The notes beneath the pieces are model-generated. The model saw only the letters and a list, made by a program, of their open reading frames with translations. It had not been told where the DNA came from and searched no databases. A stretch of DNA of 64,000 nucleotides from Symbiopectobacterium purcellii_A (GTDB lineage Bacteria > Pseudomonadota > Gammaproteobacteria > Enterobacterales > Enterobacteriaceae): positions 1,736,001 through 1,800,000 of the forward strand of contig NZ_CP189882.1 in NCBI RefSeq assembly GCF_052050035.1. Direction: 5' to 3'. Position numbers and translations under genes: made by a program. Of the stretch, positions 9,281 through 18,857 are shown piece by piece. The stretch's first letter is position 1, and every line of letters begins with the position of its first letter.

Positions 9281-10633
9281 TTAGCGCATCGTCACAAACT
9301 CTTCCGACGCGGTCGGGTGAATCGCCACGGTATTGTCGAAGTCGCGTTTGGTCGCGCCCATTTTCACCGCCACGGCAAAGCCTTGTAGCATTTCATCCAT
9401 GCCAAAACCGATGCCATGTATACCCACGATCTTCTCTTCCGGTCCGACACACACCAGCTTCATGCGGCACGGTTGGTGGTGCTGCGTTACGGCGGTATAC
9501 ATCGCGGTGAAAGAAGAGGTGTAAACGTTAACCTGATCATCACCGAATTTTTCCCGCGCTTGCGGTTCGGTCAACCCGACAGTGCCAATCGGCGGATGGC
9601 TGAACACCACGGTGGGAATATTGGTGTAATCCAGATGCTCTTCCGGCTTGTTGTTAAACAGCCGTTCTGAGAGGCGGCGCCCCGCCGCAACAGCCACTGG
9701 CGTCAGTTCGACGGCGCCAGTGTTGCCGCCCACCGCATAAACCCCCGGCACGTTGGTGTTTTGGTATTTATCCACCTTGATAAAACCACGCTCGTCTTTG
9801 ATGACACCCGCGGCTTCAATATTGAGGTTATCGGTTGCTGGCTCACGGCCAATCGCCCAAATCAGGCAATCCACGGTATAAGATTCACCGTTGATCAGAT
9901 GCAGAGTCAGGCTACCATCGGCGTTTTTCTCCACGGACTGCGGCGAGGATTCGGTATGCAGCATCGGCCCTTCTGCCTTCATCACCTCCACCAGCGTAGT
10001 GAAGATCAGCGGGTCAAAGCCGCGCAACGGCGCGTGCTTGCGCACAAACAGATGGGTTTCGGAACCGAGCGCGTTCACAACACCGGCGATCTCAACGGCG
10101 ATATAGCCCGCACCGACAATTGCCGTGCGCTTTGGCAAACCGTCAAGCGCAAAAAAACCGTCGGAATCGATACCGTACTCAGCCCCGGGAATCGAAGGAC
10201 GCGTCGGCCGGCCTCCCGTTGCGATCACAATATGGTCGGCAGTAATGGTTTCGCCATTCACTTCAATGGTATGCGCATCGACAAAACGCGCAAAACCGTG
10301 GATAACGTCCACCTTGTTTTTGCCCAGCACATTGTTGTAGGACTGATGAATGCGATCGATATAGGCACTGCGGTTCTTCACCAGGACATCCCAGTTAAAG
10401 GCATTAACGGTGGTATCAAAACCATAGTCTGGCCCATACAGATGGATCGCTTCGGCAATCTGCGCCGCGTGCCACATGACCTTTTTCGGTACGCAGCCGA
10501 CATTAACGCAGGTACCGCCCAGATACTTTGCTTCAATCAACGCACATTTTTGCCCATACATTGCCGCACGGTTAATGGACGCAATACCGCCACTGCCGCC
10601 ACCGATGGCGAGATAGTCATAATGCTTTGTCAT
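9281..10633 (-). CDS. gor: Glutathione reductase with altered FAD-site residue
   Basis: Gor reduces glutathione disulfide with NADPH in the cytosol. ATG 10633 (MTKHYDYLAIGGG) gives 450 residues, the E. coli length; the longer frame upstream adds residues with no family match. Visible motifs: the FAD-binding GGGSGG, the redox-active disulfide GGTCVNVGCVPKK, the NADPH site GAGYIAVEIAG with VRKHAPLR, and the C-terminal catalytic HPTASEEF. One striking change: the family motif AVGDNTGAVELTP reads AVGGNTGAVELTP, so Asp303 (binds the FAD ribityl chain in this family) is Gly, codon 9725-9727 GGC. Enzyme activity may therefore be reduced or lost although the frame is intact. It is next to rlmJ, as in E. 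coli. Confidence 0.95.
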   Translation of the reverse strand: MTKHYDYLAIGGGSGGIASINRAAMYGQKCALIEAKYLGGTCVNVGCVPKKVMWHAAQIAEAIHLYGPDYGFDTTVNAFNWDVLVKNRSAYIDRIHQSYNNVLGKNKVDVIHGFARFVDAHTIEVNGETITADHIVIATGGRPTRPSIPGAEYGIDSDGFFALDGLPKRTAIVGAGYIAVEIAGVVNALGSETHLFVRKHAPLRGFDPLIFTTLVEVMKAEGPMLHTESSPQSVEKNADGSLTLHLINGESYTVDCLIWAIGREPATDNLNIEAAGVIKDERGFIKVDKYQNTNVPGVYAVGGNTGAVELTPVAVAAGRRLSERLFNNKPEEHLDYTNIPTVVFSHPPIGTVGLTEPQAREKFGDDQVNVYTSSFTAMYTAVTQHHQPCRMKLVCVGPEEKIVGIHGIGFGMDEMLQGFAVAVKMGATKRDFDNTVAIHPTASEEFVTMR

Positions 10634-10750
10634 GAGAAGATCCATGGTTAAGTGAAGAGAATAAAACGCAGTGTAACCCCTGAACCCGGTCTGCGGCAAA
10701 ACCGTTAACGTTGGTTTTGCCGATGGGTGCAACAGGTAAAACCTCTCAGG

Positions 10751-11593
10751 TTATTCTGGCACCACTTGCTCAATCAGCGTATGCCCAGTGCCATTATGCG
10801 CAAGCACGCCGTGCAACCACGGCAGCAGCGTTTGCATTTGCGCGTGCAGTTTCCACGGCGGGTTGATGACAATCATGCCTGACGCCGTCATGCCATAGCG
10901 ATCGCTGTCAGGCAGCATTGCCAGTTCAATTTGCAGAATATTACGGATACCAGTGGCTTCCAGATCTTTGAGCATACGTTTGATTTGTTGGCGTAATACC
11001 ACAGGATACCACAGCGCGTACACGCCGGTGGCAAAACGTTTGTAACTTTCCTGAATCCCTTTGACCACTGCCTGATAGTCGGTTTTTAATTCGTAGGGAG
11101 GGTCTATCAGGATAAATCCACGGCGAGAGGCGGGTGGCAATTGGGATTTCAACTGCTGATAGCCATCTTCACGCACCACTTTAGCTCGCGAATCACGTTG
11201 AAACTCACCGCGCAGCAACGGGAAGTCGCTCGGGTGCAACTCCGTCAGGTGAATACTGTCCTGCTCGCGCAGCAGTTGGCGCGCTATCAGCGGCGAACCG
11301 GGGTAGAAACGTAGCGTACCGTTACTGTTGTAGGCTTTAACCGCATTCAGGTAAGGGGTCAACGCTTCGGGAATGTCGTCCCGCTGCCACAGTTTGGCAA
11401 TACCCTCCAGATACTCCCCGGTGCGCTCCGCATGTTCACCGCTAAGCTGATAACGCCCGGCCCCTGCATGGGTATCCAGATACAGAAACGGTTTCTCTTT
11501 TTCTTTGAGCGCAGTAATGATCAGGCTCTGAACGGTGTGCTTCAGTACGTCGGTATGGTTGCCGGCATGGAAACTGTGGCGATAACTCAACAT
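10751..11593 (-). CDS. rlmJ: 23S rRNA (adenine-2030-N6) methyltransferase
   Basis: At 280 residues it has the same length as E. coli RlmJ (YhiR), which N6-methylates A2030 of 23S rRNA. The N-terminus MLSYRHSFHAGNHTDVLKH and the catalytic motif IV FILIDPPYE (DPPY) are conserved; motif I is in the YLDTHAGAGRY region. ATG 11593 starts the family N-terminus. It is transcribed in the same direction as gor with a 117-bp gap that includes the gor leader. It appears intact. Confidence 0.95.
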   Translation of the reverse strand: MLSYRHSFHAGNHTDVLKHTVQSLIITALKEKEKPFLYLDTHAGAGRYQLSGEHAERTGEYLEGIAKLWQRDDIPEALTPYLNAVKAYNSNGTLRFYPGSPLIARQLLREQDSIHLTELHPSDFPLLRGEFQRDSRAKVVREDGYQQLKSQLPPASRRGFILIDPPYELKTDYQAVVKGIQESYKRFATGVYALWYPVVLRQQIKRMLKDLEATGIRNILQIELAMLPDSDRYGMTASGMIVINPPWKLHAQMQTLLPWLHGVLAHNGTGHTLIEQVVPE

Positions 11594-12430
11594 AGTGTTT
11601 TTTTGTTTCCGTATTCTTTTTCATTTAATATAAAAAAATCAGCAAGTTAACAAAATTTTATACTGTTTATTTTTCCAGTATTTTTTTGCTGTTTTGCCGC
11701 TTTTGCGTTAACCTGTGATGTACGTGGTGATGTACGTGGAAACAGAGAACGCAGCTATGGCATCCAGTATAAACCGATTCACTGATAAAAAGTTAAAAGC
11801 CCTTTTTGCAGCGCCAAGGGATAAAGAATCAATCCTATCTGACGGGGGTGGGTTGATAGTACGGATTAGTACGAGTGGCGTGATCAGTTTGTATTTCCAA
11901 TATCGTCTGGGTGGGCGAGAGTCTCCAATATCCAGGGCCAAGATTGGCAGATATCCAGAGATGACTCTGGCGAAGGCTCGTGAAATGCGTGACCAGTGCC
12001 GCCGATGGCTGGCAGAAGGGCGCGATCCACAAAGAATGATGAAACTTGACCGCGAAACCACGCTCAAACCCGTTACAGTGAAAGATGCGATAGATTACTG
12101 GCTGGCTGAATACGTAGATGGAAACCTTGTTAATGATGCCCGGTATCGGGAACGGTTTAATAACCATGTGTTTCCGTTTATCGGTGATATGGCACTTTCA
12201 GACTGTGAAACACACCATTGGCTAACCTGCCTTACAAGAGCGAAAAAGAAAGCACCTAGCGTTGCTGGGATGCTGCTGCAAATGTCACAGCAGGCGTTTA
12301 AATTTTGCTGTGTGCGTCGCTTTGCTGTGTGCCACGCTCTCGATGGCTTAACGAGGCTTTGTTGAATAAATCGAACTTTCAGGGGATCGCCGGATCAAAG
12401 CACTATCATCGCTCCCGATAGCAGCTCCCC

Positions 12431-13516
12431 ATGGCAAAGCAAAAGTTTAAAATCACCAACTGGCCCACCTACAACAAAGCACTCAGACAACGCGGCTCCC
12501 TGACGGTCTGGCTTGATGAGTCGGCCATCGCTGCATGGACTGACAGTTCTTCGCCTGAAGGTCGTGGTCGGCCGCTTTACTACACCGATATGGCTGTTAC
12601 CACGGTTTTGATGATAAAGCGCGTGTTTAACCTGTCGCTCCGGGCATTACAGGGCTTTGTCGACTCGGTTTTTACACTGATGAGCCTGCCACTGCGCTGC
12701 CCGGACTACTCTCTGGTCAGTAGGCGGGCAAAAACCGTCAGTATCAGCATAAAAACGCCAACGCGTGGTGAAATCTCGCATCTGGTCATCGACAGTACCG
12801 GTCTGAAGGTCTTTGGCGAAGGTGAATGGAAAGTCAGGCAGCATGGGGCTGACAGACGAAGAGTGTGGCGCAAGCTTCGGCTTTGTTGAATAATTTAAGA
12901 TACTGATTTATATAAGCATTATAAAATTTCAACGACTAATTTTTCCTCTCGGAATGCTTTTTATTGTGCTAACTATTTGATTTGTCGTTCTAACAAAATA
13001 CATTCTCTGTAAATGCATTCTACCTAAAGAAGATGTAAATCAAACGGTTAAATTATTCAACAAAGCCGCAAGCTTCATCTGGCAGCAGACAGTGCGACGC
13101 ATGAGATTATCTGTGCCGACTTATCGCTCAGCGGAACGACAGATGCGCAGGCACTGCCGTGCCTGATTAACCAAACCCACCGAAAAATCAGGGAAGTGTC
13201 AGCAGACGGTGCTTATGACGCCCGTTACTGCCACGATGCGTTGCTAAGAAAGAAAATCAGGCCCCTTATCCCGCCGCGAAGCGGAGCCAAATACTGGCCG
13301 GACAAGTACCATGAACGTAACCATGCGGTGGCGAATCAGCGTCTGAGCGGGAGTAATGATATGTGGAAAAAGAAAGTGGGTTATCACCGGCGTTCAGTGG
13401 CAGAAACAGCGATGTTCCGCATAAAAACTTTGCTGGGTGGCCATCTGAGCCTGCGTGACTATGAGGCTCAAGTAGGTGAAGCCATAGCGATGGTCAAAGC
13501 GCTGAACCGTATGACG
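12431..13516 (+). pseudogene. IS903-like transposase, MITE-interrupted and 3' truncated
   Basis: It matches the 307-residue transposase at 18914-19837. Codons up to GVWRKL are followed by the 189-bp MITE (12879-13067) with duplication GCAAGCTTC, then the frame resumes to NRMTG. The last ~14 codons are replaced by the second MITE at 13517. Confidence 0.92.
12879..13067. repeat. 189-bp IS903-like MITE, copy a
   Basis: Perfect 20-bp inverted ends GGCTTTGTTGAATAATTTAA. The target duplication is GCAAGCTTC (12870-12878 and 13068-13076), inside the IS903-like transposase gene. Confidence 0.95.
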
Positions 13517-13705
13517 GGCTTTGTTGAATAATTTAACCGTTTGATTTACATCTTCTTTAGTTAGAATGCATTTACAGAGAATGTATTTTGTTAGAACGAC
13601 AAATCAAATAGTTAGCACAATAAAAAGCATTACGGCTGGAAAACTTAGTTGTTGAAGTGTTATAATAATTATGTAAATCAGCATGTTAAATTATTCAACA
13701 AAGCC
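13517..13705. repeat. 189-bp IS903-like MITE, copy b (no target duplication)
   Basis: Same ends and length as copy a but a diverged interior (ACGGCTGGAAAACTTAGTTG), shared with copies at 20618 and 21271. The flanks ATGACG and CAAAGCC do not match. The copy replaced the 3' part of the IS903-like element, so a deletion or recombination occurred. Confidence 0.93.
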
Positions 13706-14445
13706 CAAAGCCGCTTAACGATGCAAGATATCGGCGTTAAGATAAATAGACGTAAGCGGCTTCTTTCAAACACGGAGCTAACGGAGTTATTACAGGCGAT
13801 AAACAGCAATTTTTTCTCCCCCTATTATGAAAATCTTATTTATCTGCTGGTGATTTTTGGTTCCCGTACCGTAGAGGTTCGATTATCGAATATTGATGAG
13901 TGGGATTTAAAATCGCGTTTATGGACTGTTCCAGAACAGCACAGCAAGACGGGTGAAAAAATAGTAAGACCGATCCCTGATAGAATATGTCCGCTGATTG
14001 AGCGATTGGTAGAGCAGAATAAAAAAACGGGCTATTTGCTTGGTGAATTAAAAGAGAATACAGCGGTAAGTGCCACTGGCAGCAGGATTTATCAACGATT
14101 GGGGCATTCTGAGCCGTGGACACTTCACGATCTGCGCCGCACGTTCTCAACGGACATGAATGATTTGGGCATACCGCCCCACATAGTTGAATTGCTTCTT
14201 GGTCACTCGTTGGGCGGCGTCATGGCGGTATACAACCGTAGTCTATACCTGCCGGAAAAGCTGAACGCACTGAATAAGTGGTATGACCGCTTAGAACTTC
14301 TTGCGGGTAATCATCAAAATGTGGTTCTGTTACCTGTAGCGAATAGAGATTAAACTGGTCTTGCGAGTCTAGGTCGGCCAACCGAAAAGCGGGAAACCCT
14401 ACCCGCCTGGCTCGCAAGTTAATTAGGGGCGTTGAGGGTAACGTA

Positions 14446-14486
14446 ATGAGTAAAGAGCTTTCATTTACAACAGAACTGCCGGAATG
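14446..14486 (+). pseudogene. 5' stub of an unknown island gene
   Basis: ATG 14446 follows GAGGGTAACGTA, a good Shine-Dalgarno, and encodes MSKELSFTTELPEC before IS30 sequence begins at 14487. The product cannot be identified. Its position 93 bp after the integrase suggests an island or prophage gene. Confidence 0.35.
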
Positions 14487-14527
14487 CCCCATTCCCACTC
14501 GAAACGCAACAAAACGGTAGAGGCTTA

Positions 14528-15836
14528 GAGACTGTAAAATAATCTGTGTAAATGGCATTTTGAGGAAAACCTTCAAAGGATAACAAAATGCCTATCAGCA
14601 ACGAACTTATTGACCAACTGCTTCAAGATTGTCACTCCCCTCAGGATCTGCTGGGTGAATCAGGCCTACTCAAGGTGCTGACTAAAAGACTGGCGGAACG
14701 GGTTCTTGAAGCTGAGATGGAGATGCACCTTGGGTATGCTAAGCATGACCCGGCTGGTAATCATTCAGGCAACTCACGCAATGGCAAGACATCCAAGAGC
14801 GTACGTAGCCAAAATGGGGAGATCGAGCTCGATATTCCGCGCGACCGCAACAGTACCTTCGAGCCGACACTGATCGGTAAGCACGAAAAACAGCTTAACG
14901 GCTTCGATGACCGCATTATTTCTCTCTATTCCAGAGGGTTATCAACCCGTGATATTCAGGCACACTTTAAAGAAGTCTACGGGGTCGATGTTTCCGCTGG
15001 CTTCATTTCTCAAGTGACCAATGCTGTGATGGATGAAGTTAAGCGCTGGCAGCAACGGCCGCTGGATGCGCTTTATCCCATTGTTTACCTTGACTGTATT
15101 GTTGTCAAAAGCCAGGACGGCGGAGCCGTGGCCAACAAGTCTGTTTATCTGGCCCTCGGCGTCAACGGCCAGGGCGAAAAAGAGCTGCTGGGGCTATGGA
15201 TAGCCAAAACTGAGGGGGCCAAGTTCTGGTTATCTGTGATGACAGAACTGAAAAATCGTGGGCTAAAGGACATCTTCGTCGCCTGCTGCGATGGCCTGAA
15301 AGGCTTTCCTGATGCCATTGAAGCTGTTTACCCGCATACGCGGGTACAGCTCTGCATTGTGCATCAGGTGCGGAACTCGCTGCGCTACGTCGGCTGGAAA
15401 GAGCGTAAGGCCGTTGCTGCTGACCTGCGCACCATCTATAGTTCCGCAACGCTAGAGGGCGCTGAAGAGGCCCTGGATGCCTTCGCGGCCAAATGGGATG
15501 AACAGTTCCCGACGATCAGCCCGTCGTGGAGAAATAATTGGGAACGTCTCATCGTCATTTTTGACTTTCCGCCGGAGATCCGCAAGGTTATCTACACCAC
15601 CAACGCGATAGAGTCGTTAAATGCTTCATTGCGCAAGATAACGAAAACGCGACGAATATTTCCAACGGATGACTCGGTGATAAAATTACTCTATCTAGCC
15701 TTGCATAATATCTCTGCTAAATGGACCTTGCCAATCAGAGACTGGAAACCTGCTATGAGCCAATTCATGTTGATGTATGGAGAACGAATCTCCGGTTAAG
15801 CAATGGAGCCATTTACACAAAATTCTTTACAGACTC
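14528..15836 (+). mobile_element. IS256-family element, complete (1309 bp)
   Basis: Ends GAGACTGTAAAATAATCTGT and (complement of the right end) GAGTCTGTAAAGAATTTTGT. The 8-bp duplication GAGGCTTA is at 14520-14527 and 15837-15844. It inserted into the IS30 terminal region. Confidence 0.97.
14588..15799 (+). CDS. IS256-family transposase (intact)
   Basis: This 403-residue mutator-type DDE transposase is the one shared by all complete IS256 copies here. The start ATG (MPISNELIDQLLQDC) follows AAAGGATAACAAA. The N-terminal region includes the CxxC-free family motif RNGKTSKSV. The catalytic core has Asp in YLDCIVVK, Asp in VACCDGLKGF, the RVQLCIVHQVRNS signature of this family, and Glu in TTNAIESLNASLRK. 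The copies at 14588, 33039, 36835 and 50629 translate to the same protein, so this is a recently amplified and probably active element. Confidence 0.96.
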   Translation: MPISNELIDQLLQDCHSPQDLLGESGLLKVLTKRLAERVLEAEMEMHLGYAKHDPAGNHSGNSRNGKTSKSVRSQNGEIELDIPRDRNSTFEPTLIGKHEKQLNGFDDRIISLYSRGLSTRDIQAHFKEVYGVDVSAGFISQVTNAVMDEVKRWQQRPLDALYPIVYLDCIVVKSQDGGAVANKSVYLALGVNGQGEKELLGLWIAKTEGAKFWLSVMTELKNRGLKDIFVACCDGLKGFPDAIEAVYPHTRVQLCIVHQVRNSLRYVGWKERKAVAADLRTIYSSATLEGAEEALDAFAAKWDEQFPTISPSWRNNWERLIVIFDFPPEIRKVIYTTNAIESLNASLRKITKTRRIFPTDDSVIKLLYLALHNISAKWTLPIRDWKPAMSQFMLMYGERISG

Positions 15837-15841
15837 GAGGC

Positions 15842-16225
15842 TTATGCCACCAGTAAGTGCGTTAAAAATACCTCATTGGGGGAACGATAGCCCAGCGATT
15901 TTCTGCCCCTTGTATTGAGTATGTGTTCGAGTTCGGCAATCTTACGATGACTGACCTGACTGAAGTCTGTTCCCTTTGGGTAAAAACGTCGTATCAGCCC
16001 GTTGGTGTGCTCATTCAAGCCCCTCTCCCAGGAATGATAAGGATGGGCAAAGTAGACCTGCGCCCCTGTGATTTGAGTAATTTGCTCGTGCAGAGCGAAT
16101 TCAGGGCCGTTATCAGCTGTTAGGGTCTTAAACTTGCAAAAGGTATTAGCTTCAATGTCCCTGAAAGCAGCAACCACAGTCTCCGCACGCTTATTAGGCA
16201 GTTTGCGAATGATGACGGTTTTCAA
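15842..16225 (-). pseudogene. IS30 transposase (variant 2), C-terminal fragment
   Basis: This is the last ~127 codons of an IS30 DDE transposase, with the second catalytic Asp in LTADNGPEF and the Glu in SWERGLNEH. It is 97-100% like the C-terminus at 53641-54406 by eye. The N-terminal HTH and first Asp are missing. Confidence 0.88.
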
Positions 16226-16234
16226 TAAGCGTGT

Positions 16235-16423
16235 GGCTTTGTTGAATAATTTAAAATACTGATTTAAATGGGTATTATAAAATTTTAACGACTAAATTTT
16301 ACTACCGTAATGCTTTTTATTGTGCTAACTATTTGATTTATCGCTCTAACAAAATACATTTTCTGTACATGCATCCCACCTAAAGAAGTTGTAAATCAAA
16401 ACGTTAAATTATTCAACAAAGCC
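16235..16423. repeat. 189-bp IS903-like MITE, copy c (most diverged)
   Basis: The ends are conserved, and the interior differs from the other copies at many positions (for example TTTACTACCGTAATGC). The 9-bp duplication TAAGCGTGT is at 16226-16234 and 16424-16432, spanning the tip of the IS5-family element. Confidence 0.93.
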
Positions 16424-16534
16424 TAAGCGTGTTGCTTAATAGTGAAATAAGGGTGTTTCGGTGATTGAAGTAAATTTTACGCTGTTCTGAGATGGAAATT
16501 CCAAAGACCGGCGCTAAGGAGTAAGAAGGTATCA

Positions 16535-17356
16535 TCAATTCCGTAAAATTTGGGTCATGCAACCGAGGCGCTTGATACCCGCGATGGCGTGTTCAACTGT
16601 AATACGGATGCCCGAGATTATTTTATTTTCTTGTTTTTGTTCAGGCGATAAAGGTCTTTTTCGAGTTCCTTTTTTTGGGATTTGTGTATTAGGATGCTGT
16701 TTATCTATACCTTGAAAACCGGTATCTGCCCAGATGGTTACCTCAGGAGGAATATGGCGAATTATATCGACTTTATCGAGTAAGCGTTTATCGTGACGGC
16801 GCCCATTTTTACTCATGGGGATAAATCCAATTTGCCTTGTTTCGTCAGTCATAATAAGCGCTTTTCGAGTGGTCTGTCTTTTCTTTCCCGAATACATTTT
16901 TTTTCGCCGACGCAGATTCTTAGGCTTTTGGACAGGTCGCTCTGTCCCATCAATAAAGACGTCTTTAACTCCAGGAAAGGCGCGAAAAAATTCCTCAGCA
17001 GAGCGAATTTGACGAGCGGGCAAAACACATTCTCGCCCCAAGGTCATCTCTAAAACCGGCAATAATATTTTTACCCAGCGACATACCCGTGTTCTATCTA
17101 AACCAAAAAGAAGTGCTTGCAAATCATAGGTCGGATAACATTTTAAATACAATAAAATAAAAAGCAGTTTATCTAATGGGGTTGGGATAAATCCTTTCTG
17201 CCCTGCACCCATCTGCCGCTCGTGATCTTTTCGATTCTTTTTCCGATAAATCAAATAACAAGCTGAAAATTCAGCGGCTAAATTTTTCAATTCTTCGACT
17301 GATAATCCAATGATTGCTTTACATAAACGATTATCTCGTAACAACCGCTCTTTCAT
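16535..17356 (-). pseudogene. IS5-family transposase with C-terminal frameshift
   Basis: The start reads MKERLLRDN in place of MINKERLLRDN because 6 bp are missing. A 14-bp deletion near 16538 shifts the frame after CMTQILRN, removing the last ~26 normal residues. The DDE core upstream is intact. It is probably inactive. Confidence 0.88.
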
Positions 17357-17666
17357 TTCAAACCTTTATTCTCTAAGTTAAACCTCTTTTTATTCTCAAT
17401 AGCCTGACAAAAAATGCAAGTCTCTATTCAGCAACTAGTTTACTGAAAAATTCTCGGTAGTTGAAAAGCTAAGAGCGCTTTATCCAGTGAAAGCGTTGTG
17501 TCGTATTTTTAATGTTCACCGAAGCAGTTATCGCTATTGGTGTCGACCTAAGGAGCCAGATATTGAGCGGACGATAAAACGTAGCCTGGTCAGCGAAGCG
17601 TGGAACGTTAGTGGCGGGTCTGCGGGCGCAAGGACTATCGCCACGATGGTTACCAATACACACGAC

Positions 17667-17855
17667 GGCTTTGTTGAATAATTTAACATGCTGATTTATA
17701 TAAGCATTATAAAATTTCAACGACTAATTTTTCCTCTCGGAATGCTTTTTATTGTGCTAACTATTTGATTTGTCGTTCTAACAAAATACATTCTCTGTAA
17801 ATGCATTCTAACTAAAGAAGATGTAAATCAAACGGTTAAATTATTCAACAAAGCC
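17667..17855. repeat. 189-bp IS903-like MITE, copy d
   Basis: The target duplication ACACACGAC is at 17658-17666 and 17856-17864, inside IS3 orfB. Confidence 0.95.
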
Positions 17856-18167
17856 ACACACGACGTGAAACTTGGGCGGTGGTTAGCGGGTAAGTTGATG
17901 AAAGAATTAACCCTCGTTAGTTGCCAAACAAGAAAACATCAATACAACCGCGGTGGAAATGAACGTATTGATATTCCAAATCTGCTCAATAGGCAGTTCG
18001 CTGTTACCAAGCCTGACCAGGTTTGGTGCGGCGATGTAACCTATATTTGGACAGGCGACCGATGGGCGTATCTGGCGGTGGTATTAGATTTATTTGCCCG
18101 AAAACCCGTGGGTTGGGCAATGTCGTTTTCGCCAGATTCAGAATTAACAGCCAAAGCACTACAAATG

Positions 18168-18356
18168 GGCTTTGTTGAATAATTTAACCGTTTGATTTAC
18201 ATCTTCTTTAGTTAGAATGCATTTACAGAGAATGTATTTTGTTAGAACGACAAATCAAATAGTTAGCACAATAAAAAGCATTCCGAGAGGAAAAATTAGT
18301 CGTTGAAATTTTATAATGCTTATATAAATCAGTATCTTAAATTATTCAACAAAGCC
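18168..18356. repeat. 189-bp IS903-like MITE, copy e
   Basis: The target duplication CTACAAATG is at 18159-18167 and 18357-18365, inside IS3 orfB. Its orientation is opposite to copy d. Confidence 0.95.
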
Positions 18357-18575
18357 CTACAAATGGCTTGGGAACTGCGTGGGCATCCCAAACAAGTCAT
18401 GTTTCATAGTGACCAAGGAAGCCATTACACCAGTCGTCAGTATAGGCAGGCATTGTGGCGTTATCAGATGACCCAAAGTATGAGTCGCAGAGGAAATTGT
18501 TGGGATAATAGTCCGATGGAGCGATTCTTCCGTAGTCTGAAGACTGAATGGGTGCCAACGACTGGCTACCAAAGC

Positions 18576-18857
18576 GAGACTGTAAAATAATCTGTGTAAA
18601 TGGCATTTTGAGGAAAACCTTCAAAGGATAACAAAATGCCTATCAGCAACGAACTTATTGACCAACTGCTTCAAGATTGTCACTCCCCTCAGGATCTGCT
18701 GGGTGAATCAGGCCTACTCAAGGTGCTGACTAAAAGACTGGCGGAACGGGTTCTTGAAGCTGAGATGGAGATGCACCTTGGGTATGCTAAGCATGACCCG
18801 GCTGGTAATCATTCAGGCAACTCACGCAATGGCAAGACATCCAAGAGCGTACGTAGC
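18576..18857 (+). mobile_element. IS256-family 5' fragment
   Basis: The left inverted repeat and first ~74 codons of the IS256 transposase (start 18636) are present. It is cut at CGTACGTAGC by the IS903-like element. No 8-bp duplication can be checked because the right end is gone. Confidence 0.93.

Larger units (their letters stand above)
12355..13712 (+). mobile_element. IS903-like (IS5 family) element, carries two MITEs and a deletion
   Basis: The left end is GGCTTTGTTGAATAAATCG at 12355. Only the last 7 bp of the right end (CAAAGCC, 13706-13712) survive next to MITE copy b. The outer flanks carry the 9-bp duplication GCTTAACGA, the target size known for IS903. The intact relative is at 18858-19913. 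Confidence 0.9.
11757..14353 (+). pseudogene. Tyrosine recombinase (P4-type integrase), IS-interrupted
   Basis: The gene is split by an IS903-like element inserted at GCTTAACGA (duplicated at 12346-12354 and 13713-13721). Removing the insert and one duplication joins HALDGLT to MQDIGVKINRRKR in frame, giving 409 residues, usual for P4-like integrases. The N-terminal part (INRFTDKKLKAL, then the DUF4102-like GGLIVRISTSG region) and the C-terminal catalytic region are present: GSRTVEV (Arg), LHDLRRTF (His-x-x-Arg), LLGH (His) and AVYNRSLY (Tyr). I favour the ATG at 11757 over the upstream ATGs. No tRNA attachment site is visible beside it. The genomic island it served is not recognisable. Confidence 0.88.
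14487..16226 (-). mobile_element. IS30-family element (variant 2), 3' part, carrying IS256
   Basis: The terminal repeat CCCCATTCCCACTCGAAACG begins at 14487. It is interrupted by IS256 at 14528-15836 (duplication GAGGCTTA). The transposase C-terminal half (15837-16226, minus strand) holds KTVIIRKLPNKRAETVVAAF, TADNGPEF and HSWERGLNEHTNG. It is cut at 16226 by an IS5-family element, so the N-terminal half is missing. Confidence 0.9.
16227..17441 (-). mobile_element. IS5-family element with deletions and a MITE
   Basis: The ends are the same as the 1037-bp element. After removing MITE copy c (198 bp with duplication) it is 1017 bp, 20 bp short: 14 bp missing near 16538 and 6 bp missing near 17354. 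The left flank is IS30 and the right flank is IS3, so it sits at a rearrangement junction. Confidence 0.93.
17442..18575 (+). mobile_element. IS3-family fragment carrying two MITEs
   Basis: The interior of the TGTAGTGG-type IS3 element runs from the orfA/orfB overlap (ACTGAAAAATTCTCGG) to GGCTACCAAAGC within orfB. Both ends are missing: the left is replaced by IS5, the right by IS256. The orfB frame is interrupted at 17667 and 18168. Confidence 0.92.
17487..18575 (+). pseudogene. IS3 OrfB, double MITE insertion and 3' truncation
   Basis: This is the OrfB frame of the IS3 element. MITE d interrupts after TNTHD and MITE e after LTAKALQM; both have 9-bp duplications. Excising both gives a continuous frame up to ATGWVPTTGYQS-like sequence, where an IS256 end begins. 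It cannot make an active protein. Confidence 0.9.

Noticed and set aside
9891..10340. Long frames antisense to gor and acnB (for example 296 codons at 9761-10651)
   Set aside because: They are high-GC codon-position shadows of strongly coding genes, with no recognisable domains.
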